From NCBI RefSeq assembly GCF_947179515.1, contig NC_067478.1, forward strand, positions 31,980,805 through 32,044,804: a stretch of DNA of 64,000 nt, given 5' to 3'. Positions 9,870 to 22,384 of the stretch are shown in pieces. The DNA comes from Apodemus sylvaticus. Taxonomy: Eukaryota > Chordata > Mammalia > Rodentia > Muridae. Made by a program: the position numbers and the translations under genes. Each line of letters opens with the position of its first letter. The first letter of the stretch is position 1. The notes beneath the pieces were generated by a model. That model did not search any database and was not told the DNA's origin. It was given only the letters and a program-made list of their open reading frames with translations.

Positions 9870-9875
9870 TTGTAT
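9870..9875. repeat. Target site duplication, right copy
   Basis: TTGTAT, matching 4729-4734. The host L1 reads continuously across the site when one copy is removed. Confidence 0.95.
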
Positions 9876-10484
9876 TATGGACATTGTGAGATTTTGGACT
9901 AACATCCACTTATCAGTGAGTACATACCACATGTGTTCTTTTGTGTCTGGGTTACCTCACTCAGGGTGATATTTTCATTCTTTCTTTTTTTATTAGATAC
10001 ATTCCTTATTTACATTTCAAATGTCCTCTTTCCTGCTCCCAACCCCAATATTTTCTAGTTTCATCCACTTGCCTGAGAATTTCATGAAGGCATTGTTTTT
10101 AATCGCTGCATAGTACTCCATTGTGTAAATGTACCACATTTTCTGTAGCCATTCTTCTGTTGAGGGACATCTGGGTTGTTTTTAGCTTCTGGCTATTATA
10201 AATAAGGCTGCTATGAGCATAGTTGAGATTGTTCTCTAGTTATATATTGGAGCAATTTTTGGGTATATGCTCAGTGGTGATATAGCTGGGTCTTTAGGCA
10301 GAACTATTTACAATTTTCTGAGAACCACCAAACTGATTTCCAGAGTGGTTTGACCAGTTTGTATTTCCACCAGCAATGGAGGACTGGTCCTCTTTCTCCA
10401 TATTGTCACCAACATCTGCTGTCACTTGAGTTTTTGATCTTAGTCATTCTGATTGGTGTGAGGTGGAATCTCAGGGTCATTTTT
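9876..10484 (-). mobile_element. L1, antisense: ORF2 3' end (right of provirus)
   Basis: Continuation of the L1 at 3,700-4,734. It reads antisense through the end of ORF2: CCACTTATCAGTGAGTACAT (start of the 3' UTR), TAGTACTCCATTGTGTAAAT, and the GATTTCCAGAGTGGTT and GATTGGTGTGAGGTGGAATC blocks that encode the conserved ORF2 C-terminal region. Stops and gaps are frequent, so it is dead. It carries a 71-bp secondary insertion at 9977-10047 and ends at 10484, where sequence in the opposite orientation begins. Confidence 0.88.
9977..10047 (-). mobile_element. Very short L1 3'-end insertion nested in L1
   Basis: About 71 bp of antisense L1 3' terminus (T-rich, then the TTATTTACATTTCAAATG landmark at about 10008) interrupts the antisense ORF2 end. 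The 8-bp duplication ATATTTTC flanks it at 9969-9976 and 10048-10055, and the host L1 is continuous once it is removed. It is an extreme 5'-truncation. Confidence 0.8.
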
Positions 10485-11495
10485 AGAATTCAATGAAAAT
10501 GAAGGCACAACATATCCAAACTTATGAGACATAATGAAAGCAGTGCTAAGAGGAAAACTCATAACCCTGATAGCTTCCATAAAGAAATTGGAAAGATCAT
10601 ACACTAGCAGCTTAACAGCACATCTGAAAACTCTAGAACAAAAAGAAAAAATATACCCAAGAGGAATAGATGGCAGGAAATAATCAAACTCAGGGCCAAA
10701 ATCAACCAAGTAGAAACAAAGAGAACTATACACAAACAAAAGACTATACTCAACAAAACTGGAAAACCTGGATGAAATGGATGATTTTCTAGACAGATAC
10801 CAGGTACCAGAGTTAAATCAGGATAAAATAAAAGATCTAATCAGCTCCATAACCCCCACCAAATAGAAGCAGTTATTAGAAGTTTCCCAATGGAAAAAAA
10901 AGCCAAGGGCCAGATGGCTTTAGTGCAGAATTCTATTAGACATCTGTGAAGATGTAATACCATTTATTTCTCAAACTACTCCATAAAACAGAAATAGAAG
11001 GAACACTACTCAGTTCTTTCTATGAAGCCAATTACACTGATACCTAAACCACAAAAAGACCCAACAAAGAAAGAACTACAGACCAATTTCCCTTATGAAT
11101 ACTGATGCAAAAATGCTCAAAAGTCTCGCAAACCAAATCCATGAACACATCAAAAGCTATCATCCATCATGGTCAAGTGGGCTTCATTGCAGCAACACAG
11201 GGATAATTCAATGTATGGAAATCCATCAATGTAATCCACTATGTAAAGAAACTTAAAGATAAAAACCACATGACCATCTTATTGGATGCTGAAAAAGCCT
11301 TTGACAAAATACAACACATTTTCATGTTAAAGATATTAAAGAGATCAGGAATTCAAGGTTCATACCTAAATATAGTGAAAACAATATACATCAAACTAAT
11401 AGCCAACATCAAACTAAATGGAGACAAACTCAAATCAATCCCATTAAAAACAGGGACAAGGCAATGCTGCCCACTCTCTCTGTGTTATAATCCCT
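10485..11495 (+). mobile_element. L1 ORF2 segment, sense (linker to reverse transcriptase)
   Basis: Sense-strand ORF2 from the linker after the endonuclease to the start of the reverse transcriptase domain, broken by stops. The best frame is 11,270-11,503 (78 codons): it contains LDAEKAFDKIQH and KTGTRQCCPLS, both standard L1 RT blocks, and ends before the FADD active site. Orientation is opposite to the flanking L1 on the left. It could be the inverted 5' part of that L1 (twin priming), but the two parts are about 1.7 kb apart in L1 coordinates, so a separate element or later deletion is equally likely. Confidence 0.85.
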
Positions 11496-12360
11496 GTTAT
11501 TAAGCATCCTCTTTACCATGTCCCTATATTTTCCAATCTTTAGCTAGAAAAACTAGATATTCCATTCTACAGAATGACTCCTTTTGCCTCCACATATGAG
11601 ATAGAACATGTATTGCTTTTCTTATATTCCATTTAACAATGAGAATTTCTTTGTTGTGGCTTAAAAATATTGCACTATGCATCTACATTATATTTTACTT
11701 ATCAAGTTATCCAGTGATGTCCATTTCAATGGACTATACATGTTGAGAGCTATAAACAATGCTAATATGGGCATGAAAATGAACACATCTCTTATATATT
11801 AATTACATTTTTAATATATCCTAGGTATAATATATGTTTTTTCTTTGCTTTTTATAGAAGTTTCATAATGTCTGGGCTTCTATTTAGATCATTGATCTGT
11901 TTTGAGACTCAGTTCTTGTACAAGTCGAGACAAAAACAGTTTCAGATTCCTGTTTGTGAATATCTAATTTCTCCAGCATACTCAAGTTTTTTCTTTCTCT
12001 AATGAAGACTTTGGCAAGGAGACTTAGTTTTTATCAGTTGGGCATAGGTTTGTTGCCTTATTTCTATAATCTCTCATCTGGCGCATTGTACCATGTGCCT
12101 TTAGGCTAGTTTCATGACAGTTTGGTTTCTATAGGTCTGTAATATGACTGAAGTCAGTATTAGTATGTCTCAAATTTTGTTTTCTTTGAAATTAGTTTAG
12201 CTGTTCAGAGACTTTTGTGCTTTTGAACAAATTTTAGCCAATAGTGTTTTAATGAGGATTTAATTGAATTTTTGATTGCTTTGGATATGTAAGTATTAAA
12301 ATTTAAAACAATATTTATTTTTCTAATATGTGAATATGGAAATAATTCCACTTGTTTTTT
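11496..12360 (-). mobile_element. Old L1 (L1M-like), antisense, heavily decayed
   Basis: AT-rich sequence with remnants of an antisense L1 in order: CTCCACATATGAGATAGAACATG (11,589-11,611), TTGAGACTCAGTTCTTGTACAA near 11,902, TTTCTCCAGCATACTCAAG near 11,970, and the CTTTAGGCTAGTTTCATGACAGTTTGG block near 12,100. Very diverged, with no frame, and much older than the other copies in the window. Confidence 0.65.
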
Positions 12361-12374
12361 TCTTTTAGTTTTTT

Positions 12375-12724
12375 TAACTTCTTTTTTATTAGATATATTC
12401 TTTATTTACATTTCAAATGTAGTCCTATTTCCTTGTGTTCCCCACCCCAAAAATCCCATAAGCCATCTCCCCAATCAATCCTCTCCTGCTTTCCTGTCCT
12501 GTTATTCCTCTATACTGCAGCATTGAGTCTTTCCAGGACCAAGGGCCTCTCCTCCTTCTGATGCCTAATAAGACCATCCTCTGCTGCCTATGAGTCTGGA
12601 GCCATGGGTAACTCCATGTGTACTCTTTGGTTAATGGTTTTGTCCCTGGGAGCTCTGGGAGTACTGGGTGGCTCATATTGTTGTTCCTTCTATGGTACTG
12701 CAAGCTCCTTCAGCTCCTTTTAGG
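12375..12724 (-). mobile_element. L1 3' UTR, antisense, 5'-truncated
   Basis: Starts TTATTAGATATATTCTTTAT and TTACATTTCAAATG, then the CCAAGGGCCTCTCCTCC and CTTTGGTTAATGGTTTTGTCCC landmarks. It is only about 350 bp long. Open frames on either strand are UTR translations. Confidence 0.85.
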
Positions 12725-12744
12725 TTTTTTTTAAATATTATTTT

Positions 12745-12920
12745 TTAAAGATTTATTTATTTATTATTTGAGTACACCGTAGCTATCTTCAGATACTCCA
12801 GAAGAGGGTACAGATCTCATCACGGATGGTTGTGAGCCACCATATGGTTGTTGGGATTTGAACTCAGGACCTTTGGAAGAGCAGTAAGTGCTATTAACCA
12901 CTGAGCCATCCCTCTAGTCC
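12745..12920 (-). mobile_element. B2 SINE, antisense, near full length
   Basis: Reverse complement of B2: AAAGATTTATTTATTTATTA tail, GTAGCTATCTTCAGATAC, CCAGAAGAGGGTACAGATCTCAT, GATGGTTGTGAGCCACCATA, TGAACTCAGGACC, and the pol III promoter end CCACTGAGCCATCCCTCTAG. Read on the minus strand it starts with the tRNA-derived head and ends with the AT-rich tail. Confidence 0.92.
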
Positions 12921-13003
12921 TCCTTTTAGTTTTTAATTTGTATTTTATAACATTTAATATAGAGGTATTTGACTTCCTAGATAAAACTATTTGCCCCAAT
13001 AAA

Positions 13004-13050
13004 TTTGTATGTGTGTGTGTGTGTGCACACACACACATGTACACATGTAT
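13004..13050. repeat. (TG)n-(CA)n palindromic microsatellite
   Basis: A TG run directly followed by GCACACACACACA and ATGTACACATGTA. The halves are complementary, so the tract can fold on itself as well as form Z-DNA. Confidence 0.85.
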
Positions 13051-14149
13051 GGTAATAATGAAGCAAGTGGCCATATACTGTGAGACCCTTTCTGTCTCTA
13101 GGACTCCAGGAAAATGGAGTGGGTTCTAGTGCCCAAAGCAGATATGCTACATGGAGAAGTCAATACAGAGTTGCCACAGGGTCCAGTGGAGACACCATGG
13201 GTATAGGCTATTCTCAACAACAGCACAGAAGAACTGTGAAAACAAGAATACATGCTCTAAGGCCAAGCAAAGCTTTTTTCCAGGTAGAGCACTGGTATTG
13301 AGCTGGCATGCAAAACAGGACCTAGTACATATTTGATGGTGTGTTAGTATTATAGTTTGGCCCTAAACTATCACTGTGATGCAATAGCCTGGGATATGCT
13401 GGTTTGATATGCAGCCTAAGCTTGTTACTAGAAGCAAAGTAGTGATGCACACTCCAGGTAGCTCTCTTAGATGGCTTCCAAGTCTATAACTGTATACCAT
13501 TACCTAGTTTCTAAGTTCACTGCTTTCTGCCCCCTAGAACTCTTTATGTGTGCCTTGTCACCTTGTGAGGTATACCCTTCTACGGCAGAGAGATCAGGAT
13601 CACAGTCACTGGGGCCCCTTACTCTCCTGAGTATGACAATGCTGTCAGTCTTTTCCTTTTCAGGTTTCTCCTTTTCTTTGCTCACTCCTAGTGACACTCA
13701 CACCTAGATGGAGTCATTTGTTCTGTAGCTCATTCTTTGTATTGAATGAAGAAGCAATGGATGCTTTTTTTTAAAAAATCTTAAGGTTCTAGCATAGACA
13801 TTGTCTTTAAATTGTCATTTCAGTAAAATAGGCCTTATCACAGAAAAAAAACAAACCTGAATGTATTATCCAACATGTCATGATCTACAACATACTTCAA
13901 GTTATCGTTCTAATAATAATCCTCTGGTGATTTGTGAAACATGCAAAATTTTCTAAATCATATTTCAGATTACTCTTAATGAGAAAAAGTAAACAATGAA
14001 AATAATTATAAATTTAAATTTTATTTACTTTTCTTATTTATGTATTTTATTACTTTTACTATAATATAGTATAACATTATGTAATCTTCTATCATGTATT
14101 ATAGTTTTATTTATTTTCTTATTTATGTGTTCATTTATTCAGTGTGTAT
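13051..14149. other. Unassigned interval
   Basis: No known repeat or gene is recognised. Short open frames occur on both strands (e.g. 13,080-13,301 and 13,471-13,707) but show no conserved motif, and the opposite-strand frames overlap them equally well. Probably unique or very old sequence. Confidence 0.4.
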
Positions 14150-14285
14150 ATGTGAGTGCACATTCATTCACACATGTGCCATGCACAAGGAAGCCAGAAG
14201 TCAACCTTGGTGCCTTCTGCAGTCTTTCTGTTTTGTTTCATTTTGAGTTGATAAGGTTTCTTTTTCTGGTAGGGGGTTGGTAAAG
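14150..14285. mobile_element. SINE fragment, probably B4-like
   Basis: GAGTGCACATTCATTCACAC, GCACAAGGAAGCCAGAAGTC and AACCTTGGTGCCTTCTGCAG are the usual order of blocks in rodent B4-type SINEs. The second half is missing or decayed. Confidence 0.55.
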
Positions 14286-15235
14286 TAGGTTTGTCTAGTT
14301 ATGTAATGAGGATTTTTTCCAAAAGACAATTATAAAATATATAATTAATATTATATTATATAGCATAATATGATATGATAAACAAAAAATTAATGTAGTA
14401 GAATTGGACAGGAGGAACAAACAGAAGGAAAAATCCAAGAACAGACAAAAACAAACAGAGACCCACTCATTAGCACACTCAGAAGTCCCATAGAAACACT
14501 GAATTGGAAGCCATGCCAATGGACCTGATACAGACTCATATAGACCCTGTACATGGTGCATCAGCCTTTAAAGTTCATATATGCTTCGATTATGTGGATT
14601 TATAGGGCTTTTCCTTCTTGGTGTCCTCTATCTTCTCTGGCTCTTATATTCAATCTGCTTCCTCTTCTGTGGAGTTCCCTGGCCCTAAAGGGAAGGATTT
14701 GATGGAGATATCCTATGTAGAACTGAGTGTTCTAAGTTCTCGCATTCTCTGTATATTTTCTGTCTGTGAGTCACAGCATTTGTTCCTATCTGCTGTGGGA
14801 TGAAACTTCACTGATGATGGCTGAGCAAGGCATTGCTCTTTAAGTATAACAGAATGTCAGTAGGAGCCATTTCGTTGCACCTTTTGTAAAAGTACAGTGG
14901 TCTTTCATTTGCCCCTAGAGCCTCTGAGTAGTCTCAGGGTCTTGGCCACTCAAGCAGAGTAAGGTATGGTTTCCATATCCTGAATAGGCCCGAAGTCAAA
15001 TCATTGGCTGATTACTCCCATAAACTTTGTGCTACCACTGTCTGAGCATATCGTTCAGGCAGTACCCCTTTGTCAATCCAAGGATTTGTGGGTTGTGGCT
15101 GAGTTGTTGGTCTTTTCTCTTTTGGTAAAATGGGCAGAGAACTTTTCTGTACCAGCTCAACTTCTCCATCTTTTTTTTTAATGTCAAAAATAATAGTTTC
15201 TAATATTGAGTTCCCAGTTTCCAAATACAAATAAT
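14286..15235 (-). mobile_element. L1 (Lx-type) 3' UTR, antisense
   Basis: On the minus strand it reads as a murine Lx-type 3' UTR: the GGAACTCCACAGAAGAGGAA, GCCAGAGAAGATAGAGGACACC, AACACTCAGTTCTACATAGG and TTGCTCAGCCATCATCAGTG blocks. A 72-codon minus frame at 15,012-15,230 falls in the same unit and has no function that I recognise. It may be the 3' end of the L1 that continues at 15,330, in which case the RT and C-terminal parts of ORF2 are deleted between them. It may also be a separate copy. Confidence 0.7.
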
Positions 15236-15660
15236 ATCACACATAATTCTCATATAGATTATAGTAGTTTCACATATTAAGAAGTAGGTAGTCAAAGTTT
15301 TGATCAAATCACACAGCTTTGATTCAGTACCAAGAATGCCAATGTTGATTTCCTCGAAGAACCAGCTCCTGGTTTTGTTGATTCTATGTATAGTTCTTTT
15401 TGTTTCTACTTAGTTAATTTTAGCCCTGAGTTTGATTATTTCCTGCTGTCTACTCCTCTTGGTTGTATTTGCTTCTTTTTGTTCTAGAGCCTTCAGATGT
15501 GCTGTCAAGCTGCTAGTGTATGCTCTCTCCATTTTCATTTTAGAGGCACTCAGAGCTATGAGTTTTCCTCTTAGCACTGCGTTCATTGTGTCCCGTAAGT
15601 TTGGGTCTGTTGTACCTTCATTTTCATTAAATTCTAAAAAGTCTTTAGTTTCTCTTTTGC

Positions 15661-15980
<320 letters not shown>

Positions 15981-16143
15981 ACCAAATTATTATTGAGTAG
16001 AGTGTTGTTCAGCTTCCATGTGTATGTGGGATTTCTGGGGGTTTTGATGCTATTGAAGACTAGCCTTAATCTGTAGTGATCTAATAGGATATATGGGATT
16101 ATTTCAATCTTCTTATATCTGTTGAGGTCTCTTTTGTGACCGA

Positions 16144-16518
16144 TTATGTGGTCAATTTTGTCGACGTACCATGAGGTGCTGAGAAGAAGGAATATTCTTT
16201 TGACTTAGGATAAAATGTTCTATCGATATTGATTACATTCATTTGGTCCGTAACTTCTGTTATGTATCTATTTATTTTGTGTTTCCCTAATATCTCCATT
16301 GATGAGAATGGGGTGTTGAAGTTTTCCACTATTATTGTGTGAGGTGCAATGTGTGCTTTGAGCTTTAGTAAAGTTTCTTTTATTATTGTGTGTGCCCTTG
16401 AATTTGAAGTATAGATGTTCAGAATTGAGAGTTCTTGGTAAATTATTCCTTTGATGAGTATGAAGTGTCCTTCTGTATTCTTTTTGATAACTTTTGGCTG
16501 AAAGTTGATTTTACCCAA
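16144..16518 (-). pseudogene. L1 ORF2 endonuclease-domain remnant
   Basis: A 124-codon minus frame covering the middle of the APE-like endonuclease. SILNIYTSNSRA, NFNTPFSSM and YPKSKEYSFFSAPHGTSTK match L1 blocks in order. The catalytic GDFN block reads ENFN, so the active-site aspartate is Asn and the glycine is Glu. The His/Asp end of the domain is lost after a stop. It would be catalytically dead even if joined. Confidence 0.85.
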
Positions 16519-17662
16519 TATTAGGATAGCTACTCCAGCTTGTTTCTTGGGACCATTTGCTTGGAAACTTTATTTTTACTTTTACATCCCTTTACTCTGA
16601 GAAAGTGTTTGTCTTTGAGACTGAGGTACATTTCCTGTATGCAGAAAAATCCTGTTTATGTATCCAGTCTGTTAGTCTATGTCTTTTTATTGGGGAATTG
16701 AGTCCATTGATGTTAAGAAATATTGTGATGTTAAGGAATTGTGATTGTTGCTTCTTGTTATTTTTATGTTTGTGTGACTATCTTCTTTTGGGTTTGTGGA
16801 AAGATTACTTTCTTGCCTTTTCTAGGTCATAGTTTCCCTCCTTGTGTTGACATTTTCCATCTATTATTCTTTGTAGGACTGTATTTGTGGAAAGATATGT
16901 ACATTTGGTTTTGTCATGGAATATCTTGGTTTCTTCATCTATGGCAATTGAGATTTTTGCTGGGTATAGTAGCCTGGGCTAGCATTTGTGTTTTCTTATG
17001 GTCTCTATGACATCTGCCTAGGATCTTCTAGCTTTCATAGTCTCTATTGAGAAAGTCTGGTGTAATTCTGATAGGTCTGCCTTTGTTACTTGACATTTTT
17101 CCATTATTGCGCTTAATATTCTTTTCTTTTTTAATTTTGTGTGTTTGGTGTTTTGACTATTATGTTATGGGAGGAATTTCTTTTCAGGTCCAATCTTTTT
17201 GGAATTCTGCAGTCTTCTTATATGTTCATGGGCATCTCTTTCTTATGTTAGGGACATTTTCTTTTATAATTTTGTTGAAGATATTTACTGGCCCCTTAAG
17301 TTGGGACTTTTCACACTCTTCTATACTTATTATCCTTAGATTTGGTCTTTGCTTTATGTCCTGCATTTCCTGGACATTTTGGATTAGGGACTTTTTGCAT
17401 TTTGCATTTCTTTGACTTTTGTGTCAATGCTTTTTATGGTATCTTCTGCACCTGAGATTCTCTCTTCTATCTCCTGTATTCTGTTGGTGATGCTTGCATC
17501 TATGACTCCTGATCTCTTTCCTAGGTTTTCTATCTCCAGAGTTCTCTCTCTTTATCATTTCTTTATTGTTTCTGTTTCCATTTTTAGATCCTGGATGGTT
17601 TTGTTCAATTCCTTCACCTGTTTGGTCATGCTTTCCTGTAATTCTTTAATCTATTTTTATGT

Positions 17663-17881
17663 TTACCTTTTAAGGGCTTCTAGCTGTTTACTTGTGTTCT
17701 CCTGTATTTCTTCAAGGGAATTATTTATGCCCTTCTTAAAGTCCTCTATCACCATCATGAGATGTGATTTTAAATCATACTCTTGATTTTCAGAGCTTAT
17801 TATGGTGGGAGAACTGGGTTCTGACAATGTCAAGTAGCCTTGGTTTCTGTTGGCTTTGTTCTTGCCCTCGCCTCTCACCAT
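17663..17881 (-). pseudogene. L1 ORF1 N-terminus remnant
   Basis: A 72-codon minus frame starting MVRGEGKNKANRNQGYL, then LKSHLMMVIEDFKKGINNSL and EEIQENTSKQLEALKR. This is the basic N-terminus and start of the coiled coil of murine L1 ORF1, in the right place just downstream of the promoter monomers. It ends at a stop; the rest of ORF1 is traceable to about 17,040 in broken frames. Confidence 0.88.
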
Positions 17882-17889
17882 GTGGTTAT

Positions 17890-18470
17890 CTCTGGTATTA
17901 GCTGGTCTTCCTGTCTCTGACTGTGGCTTGTCTATCCTGGAAGCCTGTGTGTCAGTACTCCTGGTAGACCAGTTCTCTCCAAGAGGAATTTGGTTATGGA
18001 GAATTGTGGCACAGGGTCAGCTCTGGGGTACAGACAGAATCCAAAAGTATCCTGTCCCTTGTTGTTCCTTGCTTCCTATGTCCTAATGGCTCTTGGAGGG
18101 ATTTGGGCCAGGAATTTGATCAATAGTTGTGGTCTTACCTGTGCTCACAGGTGTGTCAGCATTTCTAGGAGACCAGATCTCTCCTGGTGGTATTGGGTAT
18201 GTAATAGTGTGGCACAGGATCTGCTTCAGGCATGGAGGGAAACTGAAAGGCTCTTGTCCCATGCTACTTCTTGGTTCCTCTGTCCTGAGGGTTCTGGGTT
18301 GGTCCCTCTGAGCTGGCGTGGTGGTCTTACTTGCACTCACAGTCTTGTCTGCACTCCTGGGAGGCTAGCTCTCTCCTGGTGGTATTTGCATATGGAACTT
18401 TGTGGCACAGGATCTGGGAGCTGTGCCATAGGATCTGCTCTGGGCACATAGAGAAAACGCAACGCCAAGT
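17890..18470 (-). repeat. L1 5' UTR tandem monomers, about 200 bp each
   Basis: The motif GTGGCACAG recurs at about 18,006, 18,209 and 18,402, giving periods of 203 and 193 bp. Each unit also repeats TCTCTCC(T/A) and GTGGTCTTACCTG-like blocks. Murine L1 promoters are built from monomers of this size. About three units are visible and the most distal is partial. Confidence 0.8.
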
Positions 18471-19194
18471 AATGAGGATTAAGTATCTGTCTATCCCCAT
18501 TTCCTCATGCTCGGACAATAAGCCATGTGCTACTATTCCCAGTGTTTTATGTAAATTCTGGGAATGTATCTCTCTTCTTTATGCTTGTAACACAAGGATT
18601 AAGATATCTCCTTGTCTCTCAATTTGGAATTTTTAAAATAATCAAGTAATGTCTCCAATACCACTTTGGTACACAAGAGAAAACAGAAAAGTCAGAAAGT
18701 CAATTTAGATGGAAATACCTTATTCTCTTTTCAGTTTTGCAAACCACATGCCTTCATTTTCTATGGTACTTTACATGAATACAACATCAACTATTCAGAA
18801 TTTTATAGAAGTAAGACATATGAAGGTGTGCAGTTTAACAAAAAGTTAAAAAAAATAATACTTTGGGACATTTTCTTTAGGGTCATAAAATCTATGACTA
18901 TCCATCTGCATGTTCCACAATCCAGTAAATTTTCATTTCTTGCCAAGAAATAGTAACAAAAGCATTTCAGCTCTGGGACAAATTTTCCTTCTGTAAGTGT
19001 TCCACGGAATGTGGTAAAGTGCTGAAAATCTGGAAATGGACACCCTCCCTTCCACATGTTCTTGGAAAATTGGACAGCAGCCTGAATTTTAAGATGGGTA
19101 AGTGGGAAAGTACTGAAGCTTAGTAGCTTCTAAATGTGTTTGTAAGCAACTAATGGGTATTAAATAAACAACAGGGCAAGGAAGCAGGACTATT
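18471..19194. other. Unassigned interval
   Basis: AT-rich, with an 84-codon minus frame and a 95-codon plus frame that overlap each other without recognisable motifs. I see no repeat that I can name. Confidence 0.4.
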
Positions 19195-19537
19195 TGTGAT
19201 GGTTTGTATATTCTTGGCCCTATTTGACATTATTAGAAGGAGTGGCCCTGTTGAAGTAGGTATGGCCTTGTTGAAATAGGTGTGTCACTGTGTGTGTGCA
19301 CTTTAAGACCTTCATCCTAGCTTCCTGGAAACCAATATTCTTCTAGCAGCCTTCAGATGAAGATGTAGAACTCTCAGTTCCTTCTGTATCATGCCTGTCT
19401 GGATGTTGCCATGTTCCAGCCTTAATGATAATGACTAAACCTCTGAACCTCTAAGCCAACCCTAATTAAATGTTGTCCTATATAAGACTTGCCTTGGTCA
19501 TGGAGTTGGTTCACAGCAGTAAAAACCTAACTAAGGT
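19195..19537 (+). mobile_element. Rodent medium-reiterated element (family not named)
   Basis: Begins TGTGATGGTTTGTATATTC and ends near AAAACCTAACTAAGG, with GGAGTGGCCCTGTTGAAGT, GAAGATGTAGAACTCTCAG, TTAATGATAATGACTAAACC and CCTTGGTCATGG in between. I recognise the string as a common dispersed rodent repeat. It has no coding capacity. I cannot say with confidence whether it is an LTR or a DNA-transposon relic. Confidence 0.65.
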
Positions 19538-22384
19538 TGTTTTAGAAGGTCTGTGAATTGTAGATGGCCATATCTCTATAGGACCATTAAATGTAGGCTC
19601 ACCCAGGAGCTATTGGAGAATATTGGTTTGTAATTGTTCACTGATTTTTCAGAAGAAGTTTTGAGAAACAGGCAACTCTGTAGCCAGACAATATACGTTA
19701 GAGAGATGAACTAAGTTGTTGAATCTCAAATATAAGATATAGACTGGAAGGTTAAACATAGTGCCTGAGAGTGGTTATAATAATTATATATTAAAATAAT
19801 GATTGATTGATTGATTGATTGATTACAATCAATCTTTTGAAAGAAAAAGAAATCTTTTCTTTACATTTTTCCCCACACAGCTATAACCCTGGAATATTTT
19901 CCCTGGCATTTATTTATGTGAGTGATTTTAAGGAATATCTTATTGACAGAGGAAAGTGTAGTTATTCTATAAGACTATGACATTTAGTCTAATATTACCT
20001 CTACAAAGCTCTACCATTCTGAATTGATACTTCTATGATGTAAAAAAAAAATGAGTGCTTTGGGATAATTGTAGCTTACATAGGAAGTTGTCATTACTTA
20101 CTAAATTTCATACAGGATACACAGTCTATTCAGAACTGTGAGAGTGGTCAACTGCTAACATCTGATCTACAACAACACACCAGGAAGAACAATGTAATAA
20201 GCGTAAAAGTAATGATTGTGGAATTGACAACTGGAGATATAAAAGGTTGGGCATCCAAACTGCAGAATACAAAGCAAATTCTGGCTCAGTAATGCAAATT
20301 CACCAATGACCAGCACTAAAAGCGTACTTAAAGCCTTGGAAATGCCTAAAGACAATAATGATTAAAGTCTGAACAATCCCAGATACAGAGATGGAGTAGA
20401 ATAGCCAATATCAAATCCAATGTAACATAAATGGAAAAGATAAAATTCCTAGGAGGTAATCTGTCAGTGAGCTATTAACTAGCCAGTTGGAGTGACAAGA
20501 AACCATTAATGTTCTGAATCAGGTTCAAATATAAAAAAGCAACCCATTTGAATGATAGAGGCAAATATATAAAATTAAAAGCAACCTTGTATAAGCAGAA
20601 ATGAAATAATTCTTCTAAGCAAATAATAATTGTTATCTTAACAAGTAGCATGTTCTTTGTTACTCTCTTGCTTCTCAAATTATGTTTATGCAATTTAAAC
20701 TCACTAAAGACTTCTCTTGCCTCAAGTATTACTTTTTATTCAATAATCCCCTCTGACTTCTCTTTTAAGACTGTATAATATTAGATTTCCCAGTAGAGAA
20801 AAATGCTGAATTTGGACTTGTAAGTAAATGTTTTACTTTTCTTAATTGAACTTCTGGAATGTGACTTATATAGGGATTTTCATTAGATCTTGTTTTTATA
20901 ATGCGTGTGTGTATGTGTGTGTGTGTATGTATGTATGTTATTTTTGTTGTTGTTGTTGGTGGTGGTGGTGGTAGTGGTGGTGGTGATTTTTAGATTTCTA
21001 TAATTAATTTTTCCAGCATGATCATCCTTTGATGGTGATAACTATAATAAAATTGAAATTATGTTGGCCTTTAAGAAAATATTGAGTTAGTGGATTTGAA
21101 GCTTCTAAATTTGAGATTCAATAGCATTACTACCTTCTGAGTACTCTATTCACTTTCCTGAGGACACCAATATTTTTTCTCTCTTTCTCAGACCAGATAT
21201 AATATCAAAGAACATTGTTCACTTGTGACTCTTCTATGTCATAATGAAAACAAACAAATTAAAAATGAAGACATTTTCAGTGATTTTCAAGCTTGCAATC
21301 TGGTCTAGGATGAGCTAAGTAGTGAAATCAAAATTACTTCAGTGTCAGCCTACCCTTTCTCTTGAAGTAACTATCCTCCAATCTTTGTGTACATTGTGTT
21401 TCTGTACAATGCAGACACATATTCCAAGGAAAAAATTGATTTTTAAAATATTTAGATATAGGTGATTTGATTTTCTAATAAACATATACTTACTTTAAAA
21501 CAAAATGATTTCATACTATACATATTGTTCTGTGACATTATTGTTCTTTGTCTCCATGTAAATTACATTAATAATAGAGAACATGTGGCTGCAGTGGGGC
21601 TATAATTAGACCTCTGTACAGACATTTTATATAGTCTATTGATCAAATAAAAATAAAAAAGTTCTGCACATATCAATAAATGATTGTGTTTAGCAACTTA
21701 CTTTTGTACATTAAGTAAATTTCATGTTTGGGAATTTCTGACTTTCTCAACTGGGTATTGAAAACTAATTGTTGAAATCTTTTTCTATTCCCCTTTCTCT
21801 CTATTTCTACACACATACTCAAAGTATTTATGTGTGTGTATGTACATACATATGTATATATGTATGTATATATATATATACATACGTACATACATACATA
21901 TAGAAAGACAAAGACAGACAGATACACAGACAGATAGAGACAGGTTAGAATCATGGTATAAAGAATATAATAAGATGTATCTAAAAACAAAAAATAAAAG
22001 TAGAAAAATATAATAGAATAATATAAGCAAATATGAAGTCTGCTAAGTTCTAATATCTACAGATAGGCAAGATAGAAATTCAGGGGGACAATGCTGATGA
22101 CTGAATGTTTTTGAGACCTGTGAAGAGTGATTGCTTCAGGATAAAGTTGAAAATAAAAAAGAATGTCTCATCTTGAGGAAATAAACCTTTCTTTGTGCTT
22201 TGCTATAACTGTTGTCAAATATACAATGAATGACCAATTCATTTTCTGAGGCAACTTATTAGTGAAGACTTACTAACAGTGATGTTGTACTGAGGTCCTA
22301 CGTTCCCTGTCCTCTTTATACCCTTTGGATGTGTTAGATTTTTACATACTAGTCAATATTAAACATAGTCAAGTGGAAGGTCAT
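19538..22384. other. Unassigned AT-rich interval with simple repeats
   Basis: No gene and no repeat body that I can name. Simple repeats: (ATTG)n at about 19,800-19,826 followed by its complement ACAATCAATC, so it can fold; (TG)n, (TGT)n and (TGG)n at 20,905-20,988; and a palindromic TA/TATG/CATA tract at 21,833-21,900. Open frames at 20,167-20,693 and 21,673-22,030 are low-complexity or lack motifs. Confidence 0.45.
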
